DNA from: Nitrospirota bacterium
GTDB taxonomy: Bacteria; Nitrospirota; Thermodesulfovibrionia; SZUA-242
Direction of reading: 5' to 3'
Assembly (NCBI GenBank): GCA_016212095.1
Contig: JACRHH010000020.1
Span: forward strand, 1-48,900
Length of the DNA stretch: 48,900 nt
In this document: piece by piece, positions 34,016-42,429 of the stretch
Position numbering within the stretch: position 1 is the stretch's first letter
Layout of the letters: each line of letters opens with the position of its first letter
Program-made: the position numbers and the translations under genes
The notes under the pieces: model-generated
Database searches by the model: none
What the model saw: the letters and a program-made list of their open reading frames with translations, nothing else
Told to the model about the DNA's origin: nothing

Positions 34016-34309
34016 ATGAAGATCGGCGGCATTAACGCACCACAGGAACTTCCGGACGCGGGCGGTCACAAACCCGGCAAAACCGGCGGAACATCCTTCG
34101 GCGACACGCTGAACGAGGCGATACAGCAGGTGTCGAGCGCGCAGCAGGAGGCTGAAACCGCGATACGCGGCATTGCGCTTGGCGATGGAACCGACGTGCA
34201 TACGGCCATGCTTGCGATGCAGAAGGCCGACATGTCGTTCCAGATGATGATGCAGGTGAGGAACAAGCTTATTACGGCCTACGAGGAAATCATGAGGATG
34301 CAGGTCTGA
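34016..34309 (+). CDS. fliE: Flagellar hook-basal body protein FliE
   Basis: A 97-residue protein with a variable N-terminus and a conserved C-terminal helix (AMLAMQKADMSFQMMMQVRNKLITAYEEIMRMQV) diagnostic of FliE, which joins the MS ring to the rod. The order flgB-flgC-fliE-fliF is the common bacterial arrangement. It is separated from fliF by 69 nt containing a weak hairpin. Confidence 0.94.
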   Translation: MKIGGINAPQELPDAGGHKPGKTGGTSFGDTLNEAIQQVSSAQQEAETAIRGIALGDGTDVHTAMLAMQKADMSFQMMMQVRNKLITAYEEIMRMQV

Positions 34310-34317
34310 CCGGGCTG

Positions 34318-34351
34318 CGTTGCGGTACAAAAAACATAGCCGCGCGCAACG
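34318..34351. other. Inverted repeat between fliE and fliF
   Basis: CGTTGCG (34318-34324) can pair with CGCAACG (34345-34351) around a 20-nt, A-rich loop. It lies in the only sizeable gap within the flagellar operon. No T-tract follows, so attenuation or mRNA processing is possible but unproven. Confidence 0.3.
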
Positions 34352-34378
34352 GACGACTAAAGATCGGGGGATATTGGA

Positions 34379-35938
34379 ATGGCTGATGCCGCAGACGTCT
34401 TTGAGGTTATCAAAGAGTGGCCGTTCAACAAGAAGCTTGCTCTTTTTGCCGCGATAGTATTCACGATCGCAGGCATTTCGACGCTTGTCTGGTGGACACA
34501 GACAATAGATTATCAGGTTCTCTTCAGCAACCTTTCGCAGGAAGACGCCGCCTCGGCAACCGCCCGCCTCAAGGAGATGAAGATTCCGTACAAGCTTGAG
34601 GGCAACGGCAATGTGATCATGGTTCCGGCCAAGGACGTTTACGACCTGCGTCTGGAACTGGCCTCGCGCGGCGTTCCGCAGGGCGGCGGCGTTGGCTACG
34701 AGATTTTCGACGAGACAAAGTTCGGCATGACCGAATTTCTTCAGAAGGTCAATTACAGGCGCGCCCTTCAGGGCGAGCTTTCGCGCACCATCAAGCAGCT
34801 TTCAGAGGTTTCATCCGCCCGCGTTCATATAACAATCCCCGAAAAAACGATATTTACCGAGCGCCAAGAGCCTGCCAAGGCGTCGGTGGTTGTCACGCTT
34901 AAAAGCGGGCAGAGCCTCGCCAGGCGGCAGGTTCAGGGAATAGTGCGCCTTGTTGCAAGCAGCGTGGAGGGGCTAAGCCCCGACCAGGTGACTGTGCTGA
35001 ACGCCGCCGGAGAGCTTCTTTCAATTCCGCGCGACGAAGGCCCGGACGGCTCGATGCTCACGTCGTCTCAGGCGGAATACGCCAGGAACATCGCAAGGGA
35101 GTATGAAGGCCGCGTCCAGTCGATGCTCGACGGAATGCTCGGCTCCGGGGTGTCCATCGTGCGGGCCGATGTCGATATCGATTTCAGGCGCATCGAGCGA
35201 ACCGAGGAGAAGGTCGATCCGGACACGGTTGCGGTCGTGAGCGAGCAGCGTTCCAGCGAAAACAGCTCCGGCTCGACAGCGGGCGGAGGCATACCCGGAG
35301 TTCTTTCGAACACACCCGGTTCCGCGCCCGGAGGTGGCGGCGGCGGTTCTTCTTCAGGGCAGAAACAGAACGAGTCGATCAGCTACGAGGTGAGCAAGAC
35401 AACCAGCCGCATCATCGAGCCAAGCGGAGTTATCAAAAGACTGTCGATAGCCGTTACCGTAAACGGAATCAACAAGGCCGGGGCCGACGGCAAGGCAACC
35501 TACACGCCCCGCACCGACGACGACATGAAGCGTTACGAAGAGTTGGTGAAGGCGGCTGTCGGCTTCAATGCCGAACGCGGCGACAGGGTGTCTGTCAGCA
35601 ATGTCGCATTCACAAAGGAAGTGCCGGAAGAGGTTCCGGAGACGACGGATTACATGAAATACGCGGGAACCGCGATGAAATACCTGTTGCCCATGATCGC
35701 GATGATAATGGCGTTTCTACTCATTTTCAGGCCGATTGTCCAGAGCATAAAGGCTTCGGCGGCGCAGGTAGCGCGATTGCCGCGTTCAATCGGCGAGATT
35801 GAAGCGGAAATGGCAGGCCGCGCATTGCCGCCTGCAGAGCTGCAGAAGTCCGCCCGTGAGGAAATTACAGAGATAGTGAAGCAGAATCCGGATCAGGCGG
35901 CGGCGATATTGAAGGACTGGATGACCGAGGAAACATGA
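34379..35938 (+). CDS. fliF: Flagellar MS-ring protein FliF
   Basis: A 519-residue protein. TM1 is about 20-40 and TM2 about 430-450 (YLLPMIAMIMAFLLIFRPIV), enclosing the ring-building modules (YQVLFSNLSQEDAASATARLKEM; VHITIPEKTIFTERQEPAKASVVV) and a Gly/Ser-rich loop (about 300-325). The C-terminal tail (EITEIVKQNPDQAAAILKDWMTEE) is the FliG-binding segment. A GGGGGA site precedes the ATG. Length and order are standard. The stop overlaps the fliG start (ATGA). It forms the inner-membrane base of the motor. Confidence 0.96.
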   Translation: MADAADVFEVIKEWPFNKKLALFAAIVFTIAGISTLVWWTQTIDYQVLFSNLSQEDAASATARLKEMKIPYKLEGNGNVIMVPAKDVYDLRLELASRGVPQGGGVGYEIFDETKFGMTEFLQKVNYRRALQGELSRTIKQLSEVSSARVHITIPEKTIFTERQEPAKASVVVTLKSGQSLARRQVQGIVRLVASSVEGLSPDQVTVLNAAGELLSIPRDEGPDGSMLTSSQAEYARNIAREYEGRVQSMLDGMLGSGVSIVRADVDIDFRRIERTEEKVDPDTVAVVSEQRSSENSSGSTAGGGIPGVLSNTPGSAPGGGGGGSSSGQKQNESISYEVSKTTSRIIEPSGVIKRLSIAVTVNGINKAGADGKATYTPRTDDDMKRYEELVKAAVGFNAERGDRVSVSNVAFTKEVPEEVPETTDYMKYAGTAMKYLLPMIAMIMAFLLIFRPIVQSIKASAAQVARLPRSIGEIEAEMAGRALPPAELQKSAREEITEIVKQNPDQAAAILKDWMTEET

Positions 35939-36930
35939 CGCAGATGAAGCAGATGACCGGAATGGAAAAGGCGGCGGCGTTTCTGCTGACGCTTGGAGAG
36001 GATGCCGCTTCCGAAATAATGAAGAAGCTCGACATCAACCAGATAAGCCAGCTTACCAATATCATGTCGCGCATGAAGCAGCTTCCGAAGGATGTGGTCG
36101 ATGGCATTCATACCGAATTCCGCGCCAAGACAACGGAGGAGGACGTGAAGGGCGGAGCTGAGTATGCCAGGAAGGTTCTTTCGAGGGCGTTGGGCGAGGA
36201 GCAGGCCGGGCAGATCCTCGACGCGGCGCTTGAGGAAAATCCGCTGGAGTCGCTCAAGTGGATGGATTCCAAAAGCATCGTGAACTTCGTGAAGGGCGAG
36301 CATCCGCAGACGATTTCCCTGATCATGGCCCACCTCGATCACGACAAGGCGGCGGAAGTGCTCACCGCGCTGCCGGACAGCCTGCGGGTTGACGTCGCTT
36401 TTCGCATGGCCGATCTCGAAGGTATCCCCAAGGATGTTCTGCGCGACCTTGAGGAGGCGCTCAGGGTGCAGATGCGCGGAGCCACCAATCTGTCTGAAAA
36501 ACGCGTGGGCGGCGTAAAGTCTGTTGCCGAGATCCTGAACAGGCTGGACAGAAGCACCGAGGAATTCATCATGGAGAGACTGGAGGAGGAGAACCCCGAA
36601 CTGGCCGACAGCATCAGGAAACTGATGTTCGTCTTCGACGACCTGACCGGCGTTGACGACAAGGGAATACAGGCTATCCTGAAGGAGGTCAGCTCCGAGG
36701 AGCTGGCGCTCAGCCTGAAGACGGCCAAGGAAGAACTGAAGGACAAGGTATTCCGGAACATGTCGAAGCGCGCCGCCCAGCTTTTGAAGGAAGACATGGA
36801 GAGCAGGGGGCCGACGAAGCTCAGCGACATAGAGAAGGCTCAGCAGGCTGTGGTGAATATCGCTCGCAGGCTGGAGAAGGAAGGAAAGATCATCATGGGC
36901 GGAAAGGGAGGCGAGGAGCTTGTCGTTTAG
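35935..36930 (+). CDS. fliG: Flagellar motor switch protein FliG
   Basis: A 331-residue switch protein. The N-terminal FliF-binding domain (GMEKAAAFLLTLGEDAASEIMKKLD), the middle domain with the EHPQ-type motif (GEHPQTISLIMAHLDHDKAAEVLTALP) and the C-terminal torque domain (FVFDDLTGVDDKGIQAILKEVSSEELALSLKTA) are all present. FliG transmits stator force and sets rotation direction together with FliM/FliN, which are not in the window. It overlaps fliF by 4 nt and fliH by 11 nt. Confidence 0.96.
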   Translation: MTQMKQMTGMEKAAAFLLTLGEDAASEIMKKLDINQISQLTNIMSRMKQLPKDVVDGIHTEFRAKTTEEDVKGGAEYARKVLSRALGEEQAGQILDAALEENPLESLKWMDSKSIVNFVKGEHPQTISLIMAHLDHDKAAEVLTALPDSLRVDVAFRMADLEGIPKDVLRDLEEALRVQMRGATNLSEKRVGGVKSVAEILNRLDRSTEEFIMERLEEENPELADSIRKLMFVFDDLTGVDDKGIQAILKEVSSEELALSLKTAKEELKDKVFRNMSKRAAQLLKEDMESRGPTKLSDIEKAQQAVVNIARRLEKEGKIIMGGKGGEELVV

Positions 36931-37531
36931 CAGCATCATCAAGCAGCCGGTAAACGTTGAGGTTTATGGCCTCAGCGAGCTGGTTTCCGCGCGTTCCGCT
37001 CCCGCAACCAAAAAGGACAGGGGCGTCGAACTGAAAAACGCGGCAGACATGCAGCGCGAGGCGTATGAAAAGGGGTTCAAGGCCGGTGAGGATGCCGGAT
37101 ATGCCTTCGGCGAGAAGAAGGCCCGGTTGATCGTGGACAGGCTGAACTCCGTCATAAACGAGCTTTCAGGGCTCAGGGAACGGATAGTCGCCGATATAGA
37201 GCCGGAGGTTGTGGCGCTGTCGGTTGAAATAGCACGGAGGGTTGTTCATGCCGAGATTGAAACAAACCCCGATGTTGTTCTGAACATCGTGCGCGAGGCG
37301 CTTCGACGTGTCACGCACTGGCGCAAGATCGTTATTCATGTGAATCCGGCGGATTACGAATATATCGTGAGCAGGCGCGGCGAGCTGGCGGAGCGCAACA
37401 AGAGCATTGCAATCGAGAAGGACGACGCGATTATTCACGGCGGATGCTTCATTCAGGAGGAAATCGGCGAGATTGACGGCAGGATAGACGAGCAGTTGCA
37501 GGAGATAGCTCAGGAGCTTGCGGTTGAATAG
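36920..37531 (+). CDS. fliH: Flagellar assembly protein FliH
   Basis: A 203-residue protein starting with TTG at 36920 behind a GAGGAG site inside the end of fliG. The pattern AYEKGFKAGEDAGYAFGEKKA and the C-terminal V-ATPase-E-like half (VVALSVEIARRVVHAEIETNPDVVLNIVREALRRV; VNPADYEYIV; GGCFIQEEIGEIDGRIDEQLQEI) identify FliH, the stator-like regulator of the FliI export ATPase. The GxxxG-type spacing in the coiled region is visible (GFKAGEDAGYAFG). It lies 19 nt before fliI. Confidence 0.92.
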   Translation: MSFSSIIKQPVNVEVYGLSELVSARSAPATKKDRGVELKNAADMQREAYEKGFKAGEDAGYAFGEKKARLIVDRLNSVINELSGLRERIVADIEPEVVALSVEIARRVVHAEIETNPDVVLNIVREALRRVTHWRKIVIHVNPADYEYIVSRRGELAERNKSIAIEKDDAIIHGGCFIQEEIGEIDGRIDEQLQEIAQELAVE

Positions 37532-37550
37532 GCCGGATGGAGAACTCTAA

Positions 37551-38882
37551 ATGGGCGCGATGATAAGCCTCGAACGATACCGGCGCGTTGTAGAGAACGC
37601 CAATCCGCTGAAAACCTACGGCAAGGTGTCGCAGGTTGTCGGGCTCATCATCGAGGGCATGGGCATTGGCGCGTCCATTGGCGAGATTTGCGATATTTTC
37701 ACGAAGGACGGGCCGATCGAGGTTGAGGTCGTTGGTTTTAAAAGCGACAGGCTGTTGATGATGCCGCTTGGCGAGATGCGCGGAATTCAGCCCGGAAGCC
37801 GGATTGTCTCGAAGGGACGCAAAACCTGTGTTACGGCAGGCCCGGCCCTGCTGGGGCGGATTCTTGACGGAATGGGCAATCCGATAGACGGCAAGGGCCG
37901 CATCGACGGCGTTCAATACCCGATCTACTCGCTGCCGATGAATCCTCTGGAGCGCGGGCGCATAAAAGCCCCGATAGACATCGGCATCCGCGCCATCAAC
38001 GGCCTGCTCACCATAGGGCGCGGCCAGCGCATGGGAATAATGGCAGGCGCCGGAGTGGGCAAAAGCGTGCTCATGGGCATGATTGCCCGCAACACCGAGG
38101 CGAACATGAACGTGATCGCGCTCATCGGCGAGCGCGGGCGCGAGGTGCGCGAGTTCATCGAGAAAGATTTGGGCGAGGAGGGGTTGCGCCGCTCCGTGGT
38201 GGTTATAGCAACGTCCGATCAGCCGCCGCTTGTGCGTATGCGCGGGGCTTTCATCGCTACGGCAATTGCAGAGCATTTCCGCGACACCGGCATGGATGTG
38301 CTGCTCATGATGGATTCGCTCACGCGTTTTGCCATGGCCCAGCGCGAGGTTGGGCTTGCAATCGGCGAGCCGCCGACCACAAAGGGCTACACGCCGTCTG
38401 TCTTCGCGCTGCTTCCGCGCCTGCTGGAGCGGGCGGGGCCGGTTGAGCGCGGCGGAAGCATCACCGGTCTCTACACGGTTTTGGCTGAGGGCGATGACAT
38501 GACCGACCCGGTTACCGACGCGGTGAAGGCGATTGTCGATGGCCACATCGTGCTGTCGCGCGAACTGGCGAGCCAGAACCACTATCCGGCAATCGACATT
38601 CTTCAGAGCATAAGCAGGGTGATGCCCGACATCGTCGATCCGCGCCACCTTGAACTGCGCGGCAGGCTTGTGGAGGTGCTTGCCACCTTCAAGCGATACG
38701 AGGATATTGTGACAATCGGCGCGTATCAGGCCGGAAGCAACGCAAAACTGGATCACGCCCTCTCGATGCTCGACAGGGTGAGAAGCTATCTGAGGCAGAA
38801 AATAGGCGAGAAACTTGACTTTGGCGATAGCCTTCAGGGGCTGTATAATCTTTTTGAGAGCAACGGGACGGTATCCGTATGA
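37551..38882 (+). CDS. fliI: Flagellar export ATPase FliI
   Basis: A 443-residue ATPase of the F1-beta type. Walker A is GIMAGAGVGKSVLMGM, the catalytic Glu region is ALIGERGREVREFIE, and Walker B is DVLLMMDSLTRFAMAQREVGLAIGEPP. The family signature PSVFALLPRLLERAG and the ending typical of flagellar/type III ATPases are present. It energises unfolding and export of flagellar substrates with FliH and FliJ. Its stop overlaps the fliJ start by 4 nt. The length is normal. Confidence 0.96.
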   Translation: MGAMISLERYRRVVENANPLKTYGKVSQVVGLIIEGMGIGASIGEICDIFTKDGPIEVEVVGFKSDRLLMMPLGEMRGIQPGSRIVSKGRKTCVTAGPALLGRILDGMGNPIDGKGRIDGVQYPIYSLPMNPLERGRIKAPIDIGIRAINGLLTIGRGQRMGIMAGAGVGKSVLMGMIARNTEANMNVIALIGERGREVREFIEKDLGEEGLRRSVVVIATSDQPPLVRMRGAFIATAIAEHFRDTGMDVLLMMDSLTRFAMAQREVGLAIGEPPTTKGYTPSVFALLPRLLERAGPVERGGSITGLYTVLAEGDDMTDPVTDAVKAIVDGHIVLSRELASQNHYPAIDILQSISRVMPDIVDPRHLELRGRLVEVLATFKRYEDIVTIGAYQAGSNAKLDHALSMLDRVRSYLRQKIGEKLDFGDSLQGLYNLFESNGTVSV

Positions 38883-39319
38883 CGCAGAAATATTCAGGAA
38901 TCCTGACGATCAGGAAGTGGAAGGAGGAGGGTATCCAGAACGAGATGGCCCGCCTCAGAAATGTGTTGAGCCACGACGAAAAAAGGCTGTCGGATTTGCA
39001 GGGAAATGTTGCCTGCCACGAAAATCATGTGGATGAGATCATGCGTGAAGGCGAATGCACCAGCGCCTATGAGCTTGCCATATATTCCTCATACGTCAGC
39101 CATCTGTCGGGCGAGGTGAGAAGGCAGGAGACCGTGGTAAAGCGCAGAAGCAATGAGGTTGACAGGAAAAGGGATGAGCTTGGCGAGGCGGCCAAGGACA
39201 GAAAAATTGTGGAAACCCTGCGCGACAAGGCGACAGCCGAGCATCTGCGCGAGGTCGGCAGAAAGGAACAGCGCGAGATAGATGACGCGGTTTCGGTTCG
39301 TTGCGCAAAGCGCTCTTAG
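38879..39319 (+). CDS. fliJ: Flagellar export protein FliJ
   Basis: A 146-residue, highly charged, almost wholly helical protein (antiparallel coiled coil) with central AYELAIYSSYVSHLSGEVRRQETVVKRRSNEVDRKRDEL, typical of FliJ. It sits immediately after fliI. FliJ sits in the centre of the FliI ring and helps couple export to the proton motive force. FliJ sequences vary widely, so position in the operon carries much of the assignment. The 3' end overlaps motE by 38 nt. Confidence 0.88.
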   Translation: MTQKYSGILTIRKWKEEGIQNEMARLRNVLSHDEKRLSDLQGNVACHENHVDEIMREGECTSAYELAIYSSYVSHLSGEVRRQETVVKRRSNEVDRKRDELGEAAKDRKIVETLRDKATAEHLREVGRKEQREIDDAVSVRCAKRS

Positions 39320-39830
39320 TCTTGCGCTTCTGATTCTGGTCGCCGTTCCTGCCTCCCTGACCGGATCCACCGAGACCGGCGAAAAGGGCGGAAAGGCCGA
39401 AAAGACGGAGCATGTCGCGGCCACATCGGCCATGTCGCCGGCGGGGAATCCGGCGGAAGATTCAACCATGCTTATCCGGAAGAAGGCCGAGCTTGAACGC
39501 AGGGAGGCCGAGCTTAAGATCAAGGAAGAGCGACTGGCCGCGGTCGAGCGTTCAATAGACGAAAAGATCCGCGAGTATGAAGCCATCAGGGACAAGATCG
39601 AGGCTTATCTTAAAGATGTCAATGTGTTGCAGGATCAGGACATGGCGCAGTTGGTGAAGCTGTATGAATCTATGCCGCCGGAGGCTGCGGCAGGGCGAAT
39701 TTCGATGCTCGAAAACCAGCTTGCGGTCAAGGTGCTAAAGGGAATGAAATCCCGGCCGTTAAGCAAGGTGATGGCGAAGATGGAGCCTGCCAGGGCGGCG
39801 GCCCTGTCGAAGCTTATGGTTTCGCGTTAA
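39282..39830 (+). CDS. motE: MotE-like flagellar protein (MgtE-N-like domain)
   Basis: A 182-residue protein with an N-terminal signal/anchor helix (FVAQSALSLALLILVAVPASL), a disordered linker, a long charged coiled coil (about 65-120) and a C-terminal MgtE-N/FliG-like helical domain (MAQLVKLYESMPPEAAAGRISMLENQLAVKVLKGMKSRPLSKVMAKMEPARAAALSKLM). This is the MotE architecture; in other bacteria MotE chaperones the stator protein MotB in the periplasm. It overlaps fliJ by 38 nt. No motA/motB lies in the window. Confidence 0.85.
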   Translation: MTRFRFVAQSALSLALLILVAVPASLTGSTETGEKGGKAEKTEHVAATSAMSPAGNPAEDSTMLIRKKAELERREAELKIKEERLAAVERSIDEKIREYEAIRDKIEAYLKDVNVLQDQDMAQLVKLYESMPPEAAAGRISMLENQLAVKVLKGMKSRPLSKVMAKMEPARAAALSKLMVSR

Positions 39831-39868
39831 TTCCACGATTATTTCACGGGGTTGGAAACTGGAGGAGC

Positions 39869-40885
39869 GTGAGGAAGAGACGGAGCATACTGTACATAGA
39901 GGACAATCTGGAGAGCCGGATTCTTGTGAGGCGCGTTCTGGAGAATCACGGCTATGCAATATTCGAGGCAGTCGATGCGGGTGAAGGCCTTGCTTGTGCC
40001 GGGAGAATCTCTCCCGACATGATCCTGCTCGACATTAATCTGCCGGGCCTGAGCGGATTCGAGGCAGCCACCAAACTGCGCGACATAGAGGTCATTCGAA
40101 ACATCCCTATTGTTGCGCTCACCGCGAAGGCGCTTCCAGGAGACCGGGAGCGGTCATTCATCTCCGGCTGTACCGGATATATCCAGAAACCGATAGACAT
40201 CGACACCTTTCCCGGCGTTGTTGCGCGCTATATGAATGGCGAACGCGACAGCCTTAGCGCCGAGGATGAGCTTTTGTATCTGCGTCAGTACACCAGTCAT
40301 CTGATTGCCAGAATAAGCGAGGCGGTTGACCTGTCGCTTATCGACGAACTTACCGGCGTCGGCAACCGGAGGTTCGGGCTTATCAGGCTGAGCGAAGAGA
40401 TGGCTCGATGCAGGCGTTACGGCATAGGCGCAACCATGATGGTCTGCGACATCGATTCGCTTAAAACAATCAACGCGAAATACGGCTATGACGCCGGAAA
40501 CCATGTGCTTAAGGTCTCCGCAGGCCTGCTTGCCGAAAACCGCAGGAATTTCGATGTGCTTGTCCGTCTGGCAAAGGATCAGTTCATGTTCTTCATGTAC
40601 AACGTTGACGAGCCGGCGGCCATAAGGGCGGCGGAACGCATAGCGGTCAGCGTGAAGGAAACCAGATATGCGCATAATGGAGTACGCATTCCGGTTGCGA
40701 TGTCCTTTGGGATAAAGACGTTCGATCTTGTTCCCGAAGAACTGACGCCGTCGAGGTTCATGGAGCTTGCCGATGAGGAAGTTGCAAGGCTTGGCGCGCG
40801 CGGCAGCCGCCATGCCGCGGGCAGGGTATCCCATCTGACAGGAAGGATCGAAATCTCCGGTGAAAAAGCAGCCCCGACGGCCTGA
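39869..40885 (+). CDS. Receiver with degenerate GGDEF domain
   Basis: A 338-residue protein beginning with GTG behind GGAGGA. The receiver (6-120) has IEDN, Asp55 in MILLDINLPG and KPID. The GGDEF-like domain (about 155-310) keeps DELTGVGNRRF and CDIDSLKTINAKYGYDAGNHVL, but the active-site GG[DE]EF is AKDQF (235-239). Loss of both glycines and the Glu should abolish diguanylate cyclase activity. It may bind nucleotide or act as a phosphorylation-dependent adaptor. It follows motE by 38 nt and overlaps the next gene, a second protein of the same architecture. A link to flagellar function is positional. Confidence 0.85.
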   Translation: MRKRRSILYIEDNLESRILVRRVLENHGYAIFEAVDAGEGLACAGRISPDMILLDINLPGLSGFEAATKLRDIEVIRNIPIVALTAKALPGDRERSFISGCTGYIQKPIDIDTFPGVVARYMNGERDSLSAEDELLYLRQYTSHLIARISEAVDLSLIDELTGVGNRRFGLIRLSEEMARCRRYGIGATMMVCDIDSLKTINAKYGYDAGNHVLKVSAGLLAENRRNFDVLVRLAKDQFMFFMYNVDEPAAIRAAERIAVSVKETRYAHNGVRIPVAMSFGIKTFDLVPEELTPSRFMELADEEVARLGARGSRHAAGRVSHLTGRIEISGEKAAPTA

Positions 40886-41801
40886 AAAGATTCTATATAT
40901 TGAGGATCACAACGAGAGCAAGCTGCTTGTAACGCGCATGTTGGAGGCCGAGGGCTGCGAGGTTGTGTCGTGCAGCGACGGCGTGCATGGAATGGAGCTT
41001 GCCGCATCTGAAAGGCCCGACCTGATACTGGTTGACATGAACCTGCCGTTCATGGACGGCTACGAAACCGCAAGCCGCCTTAAGGCGCTGTTCCCCAAAA
41101 ACATGAAGCAATTGCCGGTTATCGCCACATCCGTGTACTCGTCGTATGACGAGAAGGACATGGCCATCGCCGCCGGATGCGACGGTTTCATACCCAAACC
41201 GATAGATGTCGAATCCTTCATACCCACGCTATACGACTATTACAACGGCAGACGCGATACGATTCTGCCGGAACGCGAAAGGGACGCGCTTGTAAAGTAT
41301 CACCGCAAGCTGGTGAAAAAGTTGGAGGCGAAGGCCGCCGCAATTATGCTCGACGATGAAACCGGACTATACAACGCGAAGTATCTTTACAAGCGGATCG
41401 AGGAGGAGATGTCCAGATCGGTCAGGCTTGACGAGCCGTTCTCCCTAGCCGTTATCACAACCGACATCACCGGCCCGCCGGAACGGCTCACGCTGGACGA
41501 AGAGAGACGCATCGCGCTGAACGTCATATCCGATGTACTGAGAAACGCAAAACGTCTTTTCGACGTTGCGGCAAAACTCGACTCCGGCTCATTCTGCGTG
41601 ATAGTCGGCGGCTGCGCCAGGGAAAACGCGCCGAAAGTGGCCGAGCGCCTGTGCGCCAAACTGCATGAACGCACAATCAACCTTCTCGATCCGAAGGTGT
41701 CCATCAGATACCGCTATGGAGCCAAGAGTTACGACGGCGGGCATCTCGATCCGGTTACGCTGGTGGAATCCGCAAGGCAGGGCGCCGTTCCGTTTCACTG
41801 A
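40860..41801 (+). CDS. Receiver with strongly degenerate GGDEF-like domain
   Basis: A 313-residue protein starting with GTG inside the previous gene. The receiver covers 10-125 (YIEDHNES, Asp59 in LILVDMNLPFMDG, FIPKPIDVESF). The second domain keeps the outline of GGDEF (LDDETGLYNAKYLYKRI; LFDVAAKL), but the signature is DSGSF (241-245), and the substrate-binding DxxxFKxxND region is replaced by TTDITGPPERLT. It should be catalytically inactive. Related to, but clearly diverged from, the preceding protein. It is the last gene of the flagellar unit before a transposase remnant. Confidence 0.8.
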   Translation: MKKQPRRPEKILYIEDHNESKLLVTRMLEAEGCEVVSCSDGVHGMELAASERPDLILVDMNLPFMDGYETASRLKALFPKNMKQLPVIATSVYSSYDEKDMAIAAGCDGFIPKPIDVESFIPTLYDYYNGRRDTILPERERDALVKYHRKLVKKLEAKAAAIMLDDETGLYNAKYLYKRIEEEMSRSVRLDEPFSLAVITTDITGPPERLTLDEERRIALNVISDVLRNAKRLFDVAAKLDSGSFCVIVGGCARENAPKVAERLCAKLHERTINLLDPKVSIRYRYGAKSYDGGHLDPVTLVESARQGAVPFH

Positions 41802-41803
41802 AC

Positions 41804-42043
41804 TTGCACAACCTGGAATGGATCACTGAAACTCATCGAACCGACCGCAAGAACGTTTACGTGACGGAACGCGAGCTTACGCTGAAGGAGGAGATTGCCG
41901 GAGAGGAGCCTTTGACGGCGTTCGGGAATGCCTGCCGCAGGCTTGGAATACGGATAATCACGGCCCGTTCTCCGCAGGCCAAGGGGCGCGTGGAGCGCAA
42001 TCACGGCGTGTCACGGATAACGCAGGCGTGGAAATATGGATAA
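41804..42043 (+). pseudogene. Transposase remnant (integrase-core, ISNCY-like)
   Basis: A 79-codon frame. Its core (DRKNVYVTERELTLKEEIAGEEPLTAFGNACRRLGIRIITARSPQAKGRVERNHGV) matches the C-terminal part of an rve-type integrase catalytic domain; SPQAKGRVERNHG carries the final acidic residue of the DDE triad. Homologues continue with QDRLVKELR-type sequence, but here the frame runs into SRITQAWKYG and stops. The N-terminal HTH and the first two acidic residues are absent. The element is therefore an immobile fragment. No terminal inverted repeats are obvious. Confidence 0.7.
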
Positions 42044-42429
42044 CCCTGCCGGGTTACCCACATTCCCACACCACGACGGCGGTTATATTTGATTCTGTAA
42101 AACATAAGAAAGGACAAAAAGAGGACATTTCTAAGGAGTCTTGACAGGGTAGCAATGGGTAGCTTGACAAAATTGTTCGGCATCGTTTAACTTTGTTTCG
42201 TCGCAGGGGGTTCACGTCTTAATCAGCAAAAAACAGAAGTTCCATTATGCACAGGGCATTTTGCGGTGCAGCTTGTAAATAACGGTGGGAACCTCTTTTG
42301 TCTTTTAATTATCAGCACTTTTAGCACCACATAACATCGTTCGAGTTTTGCGTTTTATCGTCTGACTTGCGACGACTATGACATGGATACACGGGACGGC
42401 ACAACAAAAATGCCGGGAGGGGGATTTTC
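42044..42429 (+). other. 386-nt gene-free interval before the giant secreted protein
   Basis: This AT-richer stretch follows the transposase remnant and may include decayed IS sequence. It holds a short inverted repeat (AACCC-TGCC-GGGTT near 42045-42060), two nearby GGGTAG and CTTGACA direct repeats (42140-42170) and a possible promoter (42164-42192). I see no tRNA, no convincing small gene and no strong terminator. A strong GGAGGGGG ribosome binding site closes it at about 42414-42422. Confidence 0.5.
42164..42192 (+). promoter_or_regulatory. Candidate sigma-70-type promoter
   Basis: TTGACA (42164-42169), a 17-nt spacer and TTAACT (42187-42192): perfect -35, weak -10. It would leave a leader of about 230 nt before the giant gene. 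Inference only. Confidence 0.3.

Noticed and set aside
35893-36942. 349-codon minus-strand frame
   Set aside because: Antisense shadow of fliG; His/Leu/Arg-rich with no family resemblance.
37449-38756. 435-codon minus-strand frame
   Set aside because: Antisense shadow of fliI, which has intact Walker motifs on the plus strand.
42044-42429. tRNA, attachment site or small gene in the gap
   Set aside because: No cloverleaf or T-loop (GGTTCGA) pattern, no tRNA 3' end and no coding frame with a ribosome binding site other than that of the giant gene.
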